NCBI GenBank assembly: GCA_021234155.1
Contig: JAJEKV010000003.1
Coordinates: forward strand, 22,473,569-22,537,568
Length of the DNA stretch: 64,000 nt
Direction of reading: 5' to 3'
Source of the DNA: Isoetes taiwanensis
Taxonomy: Eukaryota; Streptophyta; Lycopodiopsida; Isoetales; Isoetaceae
Shown here: one piece after another, positions 12,601 to 25,089 of the stretch
Layout: the number at the start of each line of letters is the position of its first letter
Numbering within the stretch: position 1 is the stretch's first letter
Position numbers and translations under genes: made by a program
The notes under the pieces: generated by a model
The model's database searches: none
The model's input: the letters and a program-made list of their open reading frames with translations, nothing else
What the model was told of the DNA's origin: nothing

Positions 12601-13196
12601 GTCAAGAACACATTTTGTAGTAGCAAAATTTTTTGGAATGATTCGGGATCGCCAATAGATCCAAACTCTGTTATTTCAGTTGCCATGGCTCTGCATGCAT
12701 GCTTGAAAAAGGTCACCAGGTCCCAAGTGCAATTGACCACGTTTTGGCCTCCGTAACGTAAACCCTACAATAACCTGGCAAGGCACAGGGTTTACGTTTT
12801 GGAGACCATACCCTAGCCAGATTGGACCAGGATCTTGCACAATGTCATGAGGTAGTGGGAGGGCGTTGACGCCTTAAGATCTGAGAGCCCCTAAACCTTC
12901 CGAAGTAGTTCGACCCAAAATGTCCTCTCGAAGGTCCCCTCGCCACCTTCGACGGGCAACTCTCCCGTGCGGATCCGACTCGCCAACTTAACTTCAAACA
13001 TCGACATTACCCCGGAGACCAAGTTTCGGTAGGCGTAAGACCCACCCCCCGCTCCAGAAAGCCAAAGTAGCTCATGTCCAACACGCTCAGTAGTGAAGTG
13101 GCCTTAGCGGAGGGTGCAGAATACTGCCATGTAGAGGGTTCGTGCTTCTTTTGCTGCAAAAAATGACCGTGTAACTTGGTCCCTAGGGTAATTTCG
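9643..13196. repeat. Composite repeat: long inverted arms around tandem 814-bp units
   Basis: The segment 9763-10215 reappears inverted at about 12752-13196, roughly 450-bp arms with moderate divergence. Between them lie two near-identical units offset by exactly 814 bp (10473-11286 and 11287-12100) and a partial third. Each unit holds a short inverted repeat, CCTCCAAAACGTAAACC and GGTTTACGTTATGGAGG, separated by about 24 bases. The frames shared by the units are duplicates of one another and resemble no gene. It may be a foldback transposon whose right end was cut by the minisatellite that starts at 13197. Confidence 0.8.
10473..12100. repeat. 814-bp tandem duplication
   Basis: Sequences at 10538-10823 and 11352-11637 are identical in translation, so this duplication is recent or homogenised. 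The flanking partial units at 9643 and 12100 are more diverged. Confidence 0.9.
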
Positions 13197-15003
13197 CATC
13201 TTGGAGCCTAGGTGGCATGTTTGAGCCACCTTGGCATGTTGGAGCTTAGGTAGCATGTTGGAGCCCGCATGGCATGTTTGAGCCACCTTGGCATTTTTTA
13301 GCCACCTTGGCATGTTGGAGCCTAGGTGGCATGTTGGAGCCATCTTGGCATGTTTGAGACACCTTGGCATGTAGGTGGCATGTTGGTGCCTAGGTGGCAT
13401 CACCTTGGCATGTTGGAGCCTAGGTGGCATGTTGGAGCCCAAATGGCATGTTTGAGCCACCTTCAAACATGCCATGTGGGCTCCAACATGCCACCTAGGC
13501 TCCAACATGGCAAGGTGTATCAAACATGCCACCTAAGCTTGCATGCCACCTTGGCTCAAACATGCCACCTACCTAGGCTCCAACATGCCAAGGTGGCTCA
13601 AACATGCCACCTAGGCTTCAACATGCCACCTTCGTTCAAACATGCCAAAGTGGTGCAAACATGCCAAGATGGCTCAAACATGCCACATGGGCTCCAACAT
13701 GCCAAGGTGGCTCACAACATGCCACCTAGGCTCCAACATGCCAAGGTGGCTCAAACATGCCACCTAGGCTCCAACAAGCCACCTTCGCTCAAACATGCCA
13801 AGATGGCTCAAACATGCCATGCGGGCTCCAACATGCCACATAGGCTCCAACATTCCAAGTTGGCTCAAACATGCCACAGGGGTTCCAACATGCCACTGAG
13901 GCTCTAACATTCCAAGGTGGCTCAAACATGACAAGGTGGCTCATACATGCCATGCGGGCTCCAACATGCCACCTAGGCTCCAACATGCCAAGGTGACTCA
14001 AACATACCACCTAGGCCGTAACATGCCAAGGTGGCTCAACATGCCATGTGGGATCCAACATGCCACCTAGGCTCCAACATGCCAAGGTGGCTCAAACATG
14101 CCACGTGGGCTCCCAACATGCCACCTAGGCTCCAACATGCCAAGGTGGCTCAAACATGCCACTTGGCTCAAACATGCCAAGGTGGCTCAAACATGCCACG
14201 CAGACTCAAACATGCCAAGGTGGCTCAAACATGCCACGTGGGCTCCAACATGCCAAGGTGGCTCAACATGCCATCTAGGCACCAACATGCCACCATGCCA
14301 CCTAGGCTCAAACATGCCACGATGGCTCAAACATGCCAGGGCTCCAACATGCCACCTAGGCTCCAACATGCCAAGGTGGCTCAAACATGCCAAGGTGGCT
14401 CAAGCATGCCAAGGTGGCTCAAGCATGCCAAGTGGCTCAAACATGCCACCCTAGCTCCAACATGCCAAGGTGGCTCAGATCTAGGTGGCATGTTTGATCC
14501 ATCTTGGCATGTTTGAGCCACCTTGGCATGTTTGAGCCTAGGTGGCATGTTTGGGCCACCTTGGCATGTTGGAGCCTAGGTGGCATGCTTGAGACACCTT
14601 GGCATGTTGGAGCCCACGTGGCATGCTTGAGCCAACTAGGTGGCATGTTGGAGCCCACGTGGCATGTTTGAGCCACCTTGGCATGTTGGAGCCTGCGTGG
14701 CATGTTGGAGCCCACATGGGATGTCTGAGCCACCTTGGCATGTTTGAGCCTAGGTAGCATGTTGAAGCCTAGGTGGCATGTTGGAGTTTGGGTGGCATGT
14801 CAGAGCCTAGGTGGCATGTCTGAGCCACCTTGACATGTTTGAGCCTAGGCGACATGTTGGAGCCTAGGCGGCATGTTGGAGTCTAAGTGGTATGTTGGAG
14901 CCTAGGTTGCATGTTTGAGCCACCTTGGCGTGTTTGAGCTTAGGTGGCGTGCTTGAGCTACCTTGGCATGTTTGAGCCTAGGTGGCATGTTGGAGTCTAG
15001 GTC
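13197..15003. repeat. Minisatellite with two internal orientation switches
   Basis: Units of about 19-25 bp built on GGAGCCTAGGTGGCATGTT (or its reverse complement CATGCCACCTAGGCTCC) fill 1.8 kb. The units read in one orientation from 13197 to about 13463, in the reverse from about 13464 to 14478, and in the first orientation again to about 15003. CCTAGG and CCAAGG variants tend to alternate. The long frames read from it (LKHAKVAQTCH-type) come from repeat periodicity and are not genes. Confidence 0.92.
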
Positions 15004-15490
15004 TAGTCAAAACTTAACCTTGCTTATTTGGCATGCCATATCACCACTTAGAGTGCCACATCATCTTTTCCATACTATTTGTTGGTGCTACAAGGGTAAC
15101 GACAGGCACTGTCAAATCCTGGCCACTTGTGGCAAGGGGAGCAGTCCATAATATGAACACTACAGTTTTTCCATTGAGATGGAGACAAACACGCCCAAGA
15201 GTTTGCATATGGTCATTATCATGTCCACATCACCCATATCTTACCACGTCATCAAAACTTTCCCACATCACCTTATGGAAAACTAAAGTTGCACATTTTT
15301 GGATTTTTTGGGCTAGTCAAAAGTTGGCCTTGCTTATTTGGCATGACATGTCAAATGGCATGCCACATCATCATGTGCATGTCAACTGTGACTTCTCAGC
15401 CTAGTCAAAATTTGATATTGCTTAGAGAGATAAGTTTGGTCAAAATTTGGTATTGCTTAGAGAGCTAAGTTTGGTAAGTGTACGCCTAAC
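15004..15490. repeat. Dispersed and tandem short repeats
   Basis: A block with TTGCTTATTTGGCATG occurs near 15020 and 15328. A roughly 36-bp unit containing GTCAAAATTTG and ATTGCTTAGAGAG is tandemly doubled at about 15400-15475. Confidence 0.65.
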
Positions 15491-17955
15491 TTAGATAAGG
15501 TTAGCTCAAATTAGCAATACTACATATATAAAGTTTCAACTTTGGTTTCGTCTTAAAATGATGGTTTAAGCAAACTTTTATCAGTTTATCAACATGATGG
15601 TTTATTTAGCCTTATTTTAATGGGATGTTTTCATCTTATTTTATGGGCCATTGATGGAGAGAATATTCGCTCTCATGTGCCACATCAATGGCCTCAGTTT
15701 TTTTTCCGCATTCAACCCATGAAAGGTTCAATGGTGCAAATCAAACGAAGAAGAAGTAATAGATCCAAGCACACATTGCACTAAAAAAATAAAGCCGAAG
15801 GTTTGAAGCGTGCTATGAAGGCTTGAAGCGCTTGAGGCGACAAACAGAGGCCGATTCCTGCTGCGACCAAACGGATTCCTCTTGCGGACAAACAGAGGCC
15901 CATCCAATTCTAATGCAATGCAATTTCATGCTATGTATTGAGATGCAGATTCAGAGCCAGAAAGAGGCAGCTTGCAGAAACATAGCGGAGATATGAAAGG
16001 AATGAAAACAGAGGCATCTTCCAAAGACATATTTCATCTCTCGGGCCTTCTTATTGAATCACAAGAATGCTAAAATTTATGGTAAAAATGCTGAAACTTA
16101 ACGAGCCAGTTTACAGTCGCTATATCACACAGATCACAATATTTCCTTCCAGCCAAAGCCTGGCACACAAATGTTTCCTTCGCAACTACAAACCCTTGGC
16201 CATATTTCTGTGTGGAATGCCCGGAATTTCCAGAAGCGAATGAAAGCAAGGCGGGAGGCAGGCATAGCCATGGCCAATCCGGCAGTCAGGCCTAACCTGT
16301 TGTACGCACAGAGATTCCGGTGCCCGCCCAGACTAAAAAAACCAGGGCTCCAAATAGAAACCACCGCGAGTTCTTATCCACGCCCATGAAATTCCGCTGC
16401 TTCCTTTTTCCAACCATGCCAAGAAAAACCAGCCACAATATACAACAATAAAAATTTTACATCTGAATGACAACAAGCTGCTCAAACATGCGAAAACATA
16501 CGGTTTTGCATACAATACGTGCCAGGAATCATAGTTCCCACCATTGCGAGAATACCCTCCCCCAATACCAAACGAATCGGGCAAACTTAATTATACATAG
16601 AAATTTTCTTTTATGCTTTGTGTTCTCTTTGTGCCAGATGATCCTTGCCATGACCTTGCTATCATATGACATGCACACGACAATGCCAAACACACATAAA
16701 CACATATAGAAAATTGTGTAAGACAAAGCCAATTAAAGAAAATACCATAGAAAATTGTGAGAAAGCCAATTAAAAAAAAAAACCCAAATAGACGGCCGAG
16801 ATGTGGTCTTATTTAACGGTTTGGATTTTGATCCAGAGCCTATTATTCTATTGGTCGGCCGAATTCCCGCCTTGCCGCTTTGCATGCCATGTCTGTTTCC
16901 CCCCTTCGACTTCCTCATCCTCCGTCATTCTTCATCCTCCTCTTCGGCCTCTGCATATCCGCCCTCTGCTGTGGTTGCTGGCTGCAAAGAATTCGGATTT
17001 TGCAAAGTAATCCGGCAGGATACTTCACAGCCGTTGGTCCTCTCTTATGATTCTTGTTTTTCACGGTAAAGCCATGCTTACCAGAAGCAAGGCCATCTTC
17101 CTGCGGTTCTTTGGCTTTTGATCTGAGTAAAAGTCCTCCTATAAGGATGCATATTATCTTGAAAGTCTTATCATGCTACCACATAAGATACAAGTTCCAT
17201 CTCAGTACATAGCATATAAAAAAAATGAAGAGAATTCGGGAAGATGGGTGGCCGGCAGAGGGTTTTTGTCAGCTGGAAAACAACCAAGCTCGGTCATTGT
17301 TGTAACTTGTTTGGAGCAAATAGAACAAGATGATTCAGGAGTAATCCGGCAGGCAAAGGTTCCAGAGTAAATCCGGCAGCTGAGCAAAGGTTCCAGGGCA
17401 TAGTGTTTGCAAAAGAAAGGCAGCTCTTCCTTCCCTTTTATTTTTTGTGATTTGCCGTCCTCCATTGTTTCTGCCTATCTAATCTAGAATGTTTTTCTTT
17501 TTTTAGGTTCTGTGGTCAAGATGAACCAATTATTCTGCCTGCTCTGCCCACAAATTTATGTTCATAGTCTGAACTCATCAAGCTTCAAAGGTAAGTGATG
17601 TTCTTGGTTGCAGACCCGATTCATTTTATTGCATTTGTTTCTTTTCTTTTACTTTGTCCTCCTTGTTTTGCGCAGAAGCATGGCGAGGCCAAGGTGTCTG
17701 TGATTCCCTTGCTGGTTTATGACACTGGTAGCGTATAATGGAGGTATTTTCCCTTAATACCTGCTGCTGGCAAAGCCACAATCGATGGGGTAGAGGTTCA
17801 TTCCTACAGGTTAAATTCCTCCTGCCATTCTTGTTTGGTGTTGCTAAAAAGCTTCTGCCAGAAGTCTTTTCCTATGTTGTACCGCATATGCAGATAGATT
17901 TATATTTAGTGTTCCAAACTTTTTATTGTATGGGGAACTGATCCTCTTCTTTCTG
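15491..17955. other. No gene recognised
   Basis: Open frames such as 16134-16364 (minus) and 16803-17069 (plus) are short and without motifs I know. A roughly 30-bp phrase containing AAGCCAATTAAA occurs twice near 16722-16775. The phrase ATCCGGCAG recurs near 17010, 17345 and 17376. Confidence 0.35.
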
Positions 17956-17958
17956 CAG

Positions 17959-18079
17959 TTCTTTATCTGATGGTTACTCTACTTTTGCTGGGAACCGAGA
18001 TCTACAGCAACTACCCCCTCAGCCAAAGAAGAGCTTCTTGTTTGAAGCAGATGGGCTACACAAGTTGCTGTTGCAGTAG
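17959..18079 (+). pseudogene. Possible terminal exon of an unknown gene
   Basis: A strong acceptor (CTCTTCTTTCTGCAG) is followed by 39 open codons ending in a stop, including RDLQQLPPQPKKSFLF. Composition looks coding but I recognise no family and cannot find matching upstream exons with confidence. It could be chance. Confidence 0.22.
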
Positions 18080-19384
18080 CAGCCAAGCCTGTTCACAGAT
18101 CATTGAAGAAGTAATTTACTCTTATAAAATTGTAATTCTATATTGATTTGGAGATCCCAATCTGTGGTGAATGGAAGTATAAAATATAAATCTATGTCAT
18201 ACTATAAATCTATGTCCTCTCCTGAAGCCCGGGGACATTCTACACCAAGAGGTTTGATCAAAGCCCACACTGTCAATTATGCTACGTTGTTTTTAACCAC
18301 GACCATTAATTAATTCAATTGTTTTAAACCTTAACCATTGAATGCTATAATCTGACGTTAAAATTTAGATTGCAATCCATCAGTATTGTATAAATGAGAA
18401 TGGAGATAACATGAATATATATTATGCTTTATGGACTTGTTTGGGTTCGATTCCCAAAAGGCTTTTTTTTTAACAATTAAAAAGATCCAATGCAAAATTC
18501 ATAATATATTTAGCTTTTAAATTGTGGTTTATAGTAATTTTTTTTATTTTAATGTGTGCGATGTGTCAACATTTGATTTGATAGAAGATTTTTTTTCTAC
18601 ATGTAATAATAATGCTTTTTTTATTTCAAAAGTATGCCACGTGTCCATATTTGATTAGCTAGAATAATGTTTTTTTATTTAAAAAGTATGCCACGTGTCA
18701 ATATCTCATTAGTTAAACAACCACATTAGAAACACACAATTTTTCTACATGGTATAATATTATCTTTTACATGTCCTTATTTTAGGAAAACTATAGCTAG
18801 ATTTCAATAACACATGTAGGGTTTCGTAAATTAAAAAAAGGCCATACATGATATTTTTTTAATTTTGCAAAAACAACACTTGAAACAACATGTCCATATT
18901 GTGAAATAGAACACTTGAAAACATCAATTTTCTATTTCCTACGTGTTCTTTTCTTTGTAGTGTTTTATTTCTAGTGTTGTAATTTAGTTTTTCAGGTGTA
19001 GTAAAATTAAAATCTACACGTGCTATTTTAAAGCTAAACAATGCATGGTTCCGCCAAAAAACAACAGTGAAGGAAAAAAGTACACGTTGACAAAAATTCA
19101 CAAAAACCATGTCAATTTTTTCTACGTGTGGATTTTTCTGCCAAAAGACCACAGTGGGAAATTTCTGCCAAAAAAACCACTGTCTCTTTGTGCAAATCCG
19201 GATAAACGGGCCACGTGGACTTTTGGGGCCATTTTGGTGTTGTTTTTGGCATAAAACAACACTTCCGTACAACTAAAAAACAACTGTGGACCAAAAATTG
19301 GGGTCAGTGTGATCCCCCCATGTCCTTTGCATTGCTTTCTCGTCTTCCTTACTCGATTTTAACACTACTGAAATCCTTGTGCAG
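18080..19384. other. AT-rich intergenic stretch
   Basis: No coding region is recognised. The phrase AAGTATGCCACGTGTC occurs twice (about 18632 and 18688). Near 19040-19290 there is a series of related phrases built on CCAAAAA(G)ACCAC. Confidence 0.4.
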
Positions 19385-22300
19385 GTTGTGTATCTCTTCC
19401 TTAATGAATATCTAGTAGCAAAGGGAGTTGTGGGGCAGATGACACAATGCCACTTCAAGGAGATATCGAATGGAGTAGTGAGCGTAGGTATGGAGGAAGT
19501 GTTCGAAGGCCACCATACCCTTCCTTGGCCAACTCCAGATGCAAACACAATAGCAGAAGCCAGGGGGCTCATTCGTTCTCTGGAGAAGCGAAGATGTTCG
19601 TGAGTCATCTGCTAATCACGTCCCCAGCAAAAGACAGCGGACAGAGGTGGGAAAAGAGACACAACCGCTGACTAGATATACCCTTCTTGAAAAGGATTGT
19701 GAGATATGGCACTCCTGTGACTCCATTATCGCCGGAAAGGGATTCATATCTTTCACTGGCCCCGATGATGCAGTTTGTGACCAGTTTCTGGGTTTCAAGT
19801 TTGTGGGAGTATCTGTAACTGAAGGTTTCCCTCCCCTTTCTGAAGTGAACATCCGTTGCCAGGGTTGCTTGTAGCTGCCGAAACCGGGGATGCTCGTGAG
19901 ATGAAGCAATGACCTCGTCCTTGTTGATGGAGTAAAGGTCTCGGAGATATTGACCGCAGCACCGCAACAGGAAGCAGATATTGTGTCCAGCCAGGGGAGC
20001 TCAGAGCATCAGAAGCACCCAAATTATGAGAAACGACATTACACTTTTCATTCCCGACAGCCCAGGAAGGTTGTAAGGCCACCAAAGCTTGCTCGTCTCA
20101 CCACTCAGAATGCTATCCTCAGTTACAGGAGGACCTTGTGTTGCAAGAATAGGTGTTGCGTCAAGTTCTCTACGAATCAAGTTGTTAACATGCGAAAGGA
20201 ATTCCTTGCCATGACATCAAGTGATAGGGTTACTTTTGTTTATGACATGTTCGCCAACAACATGAAAGGTCGAAGAGTGGGACGACTAGTGCTGCAAGGG
20301 AATCTCGTTTGCGAAAGGGCGTGGTACCTTGGTCTCGGGATCTCAAAGTCGGCGTATCTGAAATGGAAGGCCCAATTTCTTGAGGGTGCACGCAAGGCCG
20401 AACATGGTAACTGTGGAACCTTGAAGCCTCGCTCCTCGACGTTGGCATGTGAGGCCGTGTTTTCCATGTTTGTGAGGGAGAACGGTGAATCCTTGCCCCA
20501 CCGCAGCAGGAGAAACGAGGAGGGGATAAGAGAGAATGTCGAAGTCGCCTCGCAATGTTTACGAAGTCCAAAGATTCTAGAAGAGGTTAATGCGAGGGTT
20601 GTGGCATTGACTGGCAAGAAGGTATCACCGACAGGTTTTCATAGAACGTGGAGGCGGAGCTTCCGGGACGTCAGTATCGCAAAGAAAATTGCATTCTCCA
20701 AATGCGATACATGTGAGGTGATCCGTACGAAGTTACTGAAGACCAAAGATGAAGGAGAGAGGAGGATGTTGCATGATGAAAGAAGAGCGCATAGACTGAG
20801 AGCAGGCCTCGTGGTCGCACACACCTGCGATCTTGGTCGTGGAGATTATACTCCCACGTATCCCGGCCAATATCTTTGTATTATTCACGACAAAATGGAT
20901 CAAGCGAAACAATGATTCCAAAATTGCAACAATCTGTGAAGTCTCTCGGAGACTTGACAAGCTCAAAAACGACATTGACGGTGCATTGACTCATGGTCAT
21001 GGGAATGGATCCTATGAAAACTTTGCCCCGGACTTATGGCCGATGACTCTAACTTCCATGTAGGTTCTTTGAATAGCATCTTGAAGAGATTAGAGATAGG
21101 GCACGCAGTATGCGGGAGGCCACCGTCGATTCACCTGAATCATCTGCTCCAAAATGGGTCTTCTCATTCGAGACCACGGCGGCCTTGGAGTCAAAGTTGT
21201 CACTATCCAATACCAAAGCATACTCGCTAATTTGCCACAGGCGAGGGGACCATCATTGAAGCCTCTGCCCAAGATACTTTATTTGCAAACTGGACAACGA
21301 TCCGGACGAGAACAAGAATAGGTAATGCTTCTCCTATCTTTCTTACCTAGTATATCTTGGTGTGTTTGAAGAGATTGAGCTAGGGTTCATGATGCCCTCC
21401 ACACACACGTGATGATATCGATGCCTTGTTTGGTAACTTCTCTACATCTTTAAAGAAGGCTGAGGTGCTCACAATGCCAGAACTACTGTATGAATTCCAC
21501 AAATGCAACTTGAATACACCTATGCCCTATGTTGTTGACAAAGTTCCGGATTGGAAGGGTTTTATAGAAGGCTACATACCGGATGGGGATGATAGATTGA
21601 CAGTCATACCACCCCTCTAACTTTCCAGATTCGCTATGAATGGTGATTGGCCAGTCATGTATTACAAAACTAGACCCACTTACTTGGATTGGTTGCCTGC
21701 TGGTGGAATAAAGATGTGGAAAGAAAAAGAGGACGGGAAGCCCATGATGCCAGTTGGATATCCTAAGCTGCCTCCTCCCAAGAAATCGGTGAAGGACCTT
21801 GGCCTGCTGCGAAACAGTATCCACAAGCATATATTGCATTGGGTTGCTTGTTCAACTAGTAACAAGGGTGCTCGAACCGCCAAGTACTCTCGGCGCAGTT
21901 CACGTCCACGATTGAATATTGGATGAAACTCTTGCAAGAACTTCGGGAACATCAGCAGTGATGAAGGCACTTATAATGATGACTTAAGCCACGTACTAGG
22001 CAAGCACAAGCTCCACCTCATGTAGCTGTAGTGGTGGAGCCAATTGCTACTATCACTCCTCCTTACGTCGGCCCCTGGAAGGACAAACCTGTACTGGAAT
22101 TCAACCCATACAAAGATTTGAAGAAAGGTATGTTTATTATGGCACGCCCTGATGATGTGTTGTGCCCAACTTGGGTGGGCCTAGCTACTGAGGACCCACA
22201 AATGGATGATAAGAAGGAGAACTTTGAGACTATTCTGGTGACTTGGTGGGAGCCAATCCCAGTGAGGAACCAAGTCTACCCAGCTAATTATGCCAATTGC

Positions 22301-22462
22301 TGGAAGAAGAGATGGAGGCCAACGACTGCAAGTGACCGCATAGACGTGGAGACTATCGACTATGCTTGGGAGCCATCAAACAAGAAGAAGATACCTAATA
22401 CTATTAAGATACCCGTGCATGCTGCTAAGGCATATGCAGCACTCGCAGGGGATGTCACCTAG
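19385..22462 (+). pseudogene. Decayed DDE-type transposase gene (LDN-NKN / HTH-DDID family)
   Basis: Several open blocks in shifting frames together resemble one eukaryotic transposase family. The longest (19950-20915, 321 codons) carries a Cys-rich patch CCKNRCC, then VCERAWYLGLGISKSAYLKW, and ends at DKMDQAK. A one-base loss near 20908 breaks the frame there; the next frame continues TMIPKLQQS. Further pieces are DSNFHVGSLNSILKRLE (about 21042), LDNDPDENKN (21290-21319) and HTRDDIDALFGNFS (about 21402). A C-terminal block at 22031-22462 is intact (143 codons) and may be a BAH-like fold. An upstream exon-like piece starts after an acceptor at 19384. At least three frame breaks make this a pseudogene unless introns explain some. 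Family placement rests on the spaced DKMD, LDN..NKN and DDID motifs as I know them from plant and animal transposases. Confidence 0.7.
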
Positions 22463-22603
22463 TGTATGAAAATGAGTCATTCATCCAAGTGTACTAAAAA
22501 ATGGTCCACAAATTCAGGTATTGTCCATAATTAATGAAATTGTGCTTCTCCTTGCAATGCTTTTCAGTTCCCAGCTGTTCTGCAGAAATTAAGAGACCCA
22601 CAG

Positions 22604-23105
22604 TGACAAGGCGCTGTGGTGTCCCATTATCAGAAGCCACAGCGGCTTATTAATAATTTGATACAGTGGTCTCGCCCTGGAGACTGGATCTTAGATGCCT
22701 TTTCTGGATCAGGCACCACAGCAGTTTGCGCCCTTAAGCAGGGGCGCAATGTCGTGTCCGTCGACATAGACCCAGATAAAGTAAGTTTCATCAGGACCAG
22801 GATAAGCTCTTGTGAATCCTTTCCTGATGAAAATGAGGAACTGGGAGCAAAGAATGGTGCCAGCGATGTTAAAGGCACTTATACAGAAATACAGCCTCCA
22901 CTTACAGGAAGAAAAGATGAGGAGGTGGAGTTTGTCGACTTGGAGCCCCGTGGTGCCTCGAGCTGCAGAAACCGCCGTGCGGCGGTATGACTTCGAATCG
23001 AAGGGAGGCGAGCGCGCTCTGGCATTGTAAGCTCGCAAGAGCCAGATCCTAAGGGGTATGAGAGTCCTGTGGACTGGGAAGAGCCACCTCCCCCACCTCT
23101 CGTAT
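22604..23105 (+). pseudogene. DNA-methyltransferase-like C-terminal half (SAM-binding core)
   Basis: The frame 22616-22990 has no ATG; an in-frame stop lies just upstream at 22604 and an acceptor-like ACCCACAG ends at 22603. It contains HYQKPQRLINNLIQWSRPGD followed by WILDAFSGSGTTAVCAL and VVSVDID. This is the order seen at the C-terminal end of beta-class N4-cytosine/N6-adenine DNA methyltransferases: motif X (K-P-x-x-L) then motif I (D-x-F-x-G-x-G). The catalytic DPPY-type motif would lie upstream and I do not see it. A proline-rich tail, DWEEPPPPP, is readable in another frame at about 23070-23105. It starts about 140 bp after the transposase block and may be its partner gene or its C-terminal domain. 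The fold call is fairly secure; DNA as substrate is inference. Confidence 0.6.
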
Positions 23106-24235
23106 AAATTTATACAGACAGAGTTCTTAACTACTTCCATTGTAAACTATGTGCTAAGTATTATTATAATTTATTTTGATGAAGATTTTTAATTTGAAAG
23201 CTTTGTCTCTTCAACAATACTTAATTAAAACAACTCTTTCTTGCTCCATGATTTCACACTCTTTGTCTTTCCAATGTTTGATTTTCTTAGTACTTATATT
23301 AAGCTTGCAAAAAGACAAACTATATTTCCTTCTGTTTTTAACAATAAATACTTACTGCGTTATCAAAATTAATGTCTCTCTCCTCAAAACAAGCATTTTT
23401 TTTTTGCCTCTTTTAAAAATGTAAAGGCTTCAAAAATGTTGTTTTTTTGGAGGGATTCCGAATGTTAATTGCTCAACAATCTATTTTGCTCCCTATTTTG
23501 TGTGTTTTTTTCAAGTTTTCCATTTTTATAAAGGAATCTTTCAAACGCACTTCTTAAATAAGTGCGTTTCATTTTAAACCTTGTTCGAGCTAGACCAAGT
23601 ACAAAAGGGTCAGAAATCATTGTTCTTTAGTTGTGGTTAGACCACATCCCAGACTGGATAACGATCAGCCTCTAGCTCAGCTATATAAGCTTTGGCAAGC
23701 AAAAGTAAGTCTCATTTCTAGGCCGCACTCTGCACCTTGCTCAGAAATTAGCTATAGTGGAATGCCCGATTACTTTGACATCATAAATAAGCATTCTGCT
23801 CGATGTCTTAAACATCGTCAATGGCCTGAAACAAAAATATTCAATTCAAGATCCTAATATAAGTGCTAGTTTTTGGGTTGCTCAAAGGGAAAATCCCAGG
23901 TGAATTTGGAATATACTTTTAATATGTATGATGAATGGCATAGATTAGGATGTAGGAAGGAATAAGGAGAGAATATCCCAAGTGAAGGGCCATAGATAGT
24001 AGAAAAGAAAAAAGATATTGTATTAGCAGTTTCCACATCGGGCTCGCCCGAATATGCATGGGAAGTCTCAAATTGCATGAGCTGACGCGGTGATCGATTG
24101 GAGAGGAGGAGTTCAGGGATGAGAACTCGCGAACCTACAAACTACTGTTCTACATCAGTTTCCGACAGCCTCTGTGTCTGTAAGGGTTTAACTTCGGTTT
24201 TTAAGTCGATCTTCTTCTTGAGTCCCTTATCTACC
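23106..24235. other. No gene recognised
   Basis: AT-rich, with long T-runs near 23395 and 23440. Short open frames at 23176-23424 and 23633-23857 have no recognisable motif. Confidence 0.4.
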
Positions 24236-24400
24236 ATGCTTTTGGTTAATGGAGTTCGTGAAAAGTTATACTGGTGCCTCAATATCAGAGATAGACATGG
24301 TGGAACTGTTGCAAATGTAAGACCAAAGGAATCTCAAGAGGCCAAGCAGAGGTTGCTGAATGCCTTCAAGGAATGGGAACTTGCAAATCAAATAATCCAG
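24236..24400 (+). pseudogene. Exon-like block of an unrecognised gene
   Basis: ATG followed by 55 open codons ends exactly at ATCCAG|GTCTCT, a plausible splice donor. The block is charged and helical-looking (EAKQRLLNAFKEWELANQ). I cannot name the family. A tandemly duplicated block at 24527-25086 downstream may hold later exons of the same scrap. Confidence 0.35.
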
Positions 24401-24526
24401 GTCTCTTATTCCCCACTAGTTTATTTGGTTGAACCTAATGACAATCTAACTCAATTGTCTACTAGAGTACGGAACCAAAGTTGATGCTTAAAAGGAGAGT
24501 ACTTGATGTGCTCGTGCTTCCATGGT

Positions 24527-25086
24527 ACAAAAGTTCTGTAGTGCTTTTGGGAGGTATCAAAATATATGCTGAATGTGTTCCTTTTCTTGACAAGCAAGCA
24601 ATCAATATTCTTGCGTCTTAGATGTTGTGTATGCAATATTTCCTTCCCTTGGACAAGGAGCCAATCTTGCATTTCAAGATGGAGACGAATTTGCTTTCCA
24701 ACTTCCATCTTCAACAGACCTTAGGTTAAAAAGATAAAACAGTGATTTTTCATGTTGTATGGATAACTTGATTGAGCTTTAAAGCATTTGTTTCAGGAAT
24801 GCATTACAAAAGTTCTGTAGTGCTTTTGGGAGGTATCAAAATATATGCTGAATGTGTTCCTTTTCTTGACAAGCAAGCAGTCAATATTCTTGCGTCTTAG
24901 ATGTTGTGTATGTTATATCTCCTTCCCTTGGACAAGGAGCCTATCTTGCATTTCAAGATGGAGACGAATTTGCTTTCCAACTTCCATCTTCAACAGATCT
25001 CAGGTTAAAAAGATAAAACAATGATTTTTCATGTTGTATGGATGACTTTGATTGAGCTATAAAGCATTTGTTTCAGGAACGCATTA
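24527..25086 (+). repeat. 279-bp tandem duplication of a gene-like scrap
   Basis: 24527-24805 is repeated at 24806-25086 with a handful of substitutions. Each copy contains a frame reading GGIKIYAECVPFLDKQA that ends at a stop, and a second piece with FHLQQ. The doubled acceptor-like TTTCAGGAA(C/T)GCATTA ends each copy. This looks like unequal exchange within a decayed gene fragment. Confidence 0.8.
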
Positions 25087-25089
25087 TCT

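Noticed and set aside
13104-14760. Long open frames with repeated LKHAKVAQTCH-type residues
   Set aside because: They exist on both strands and in several frames because the repeat unit lacks stops; they follow the minisatellite period.
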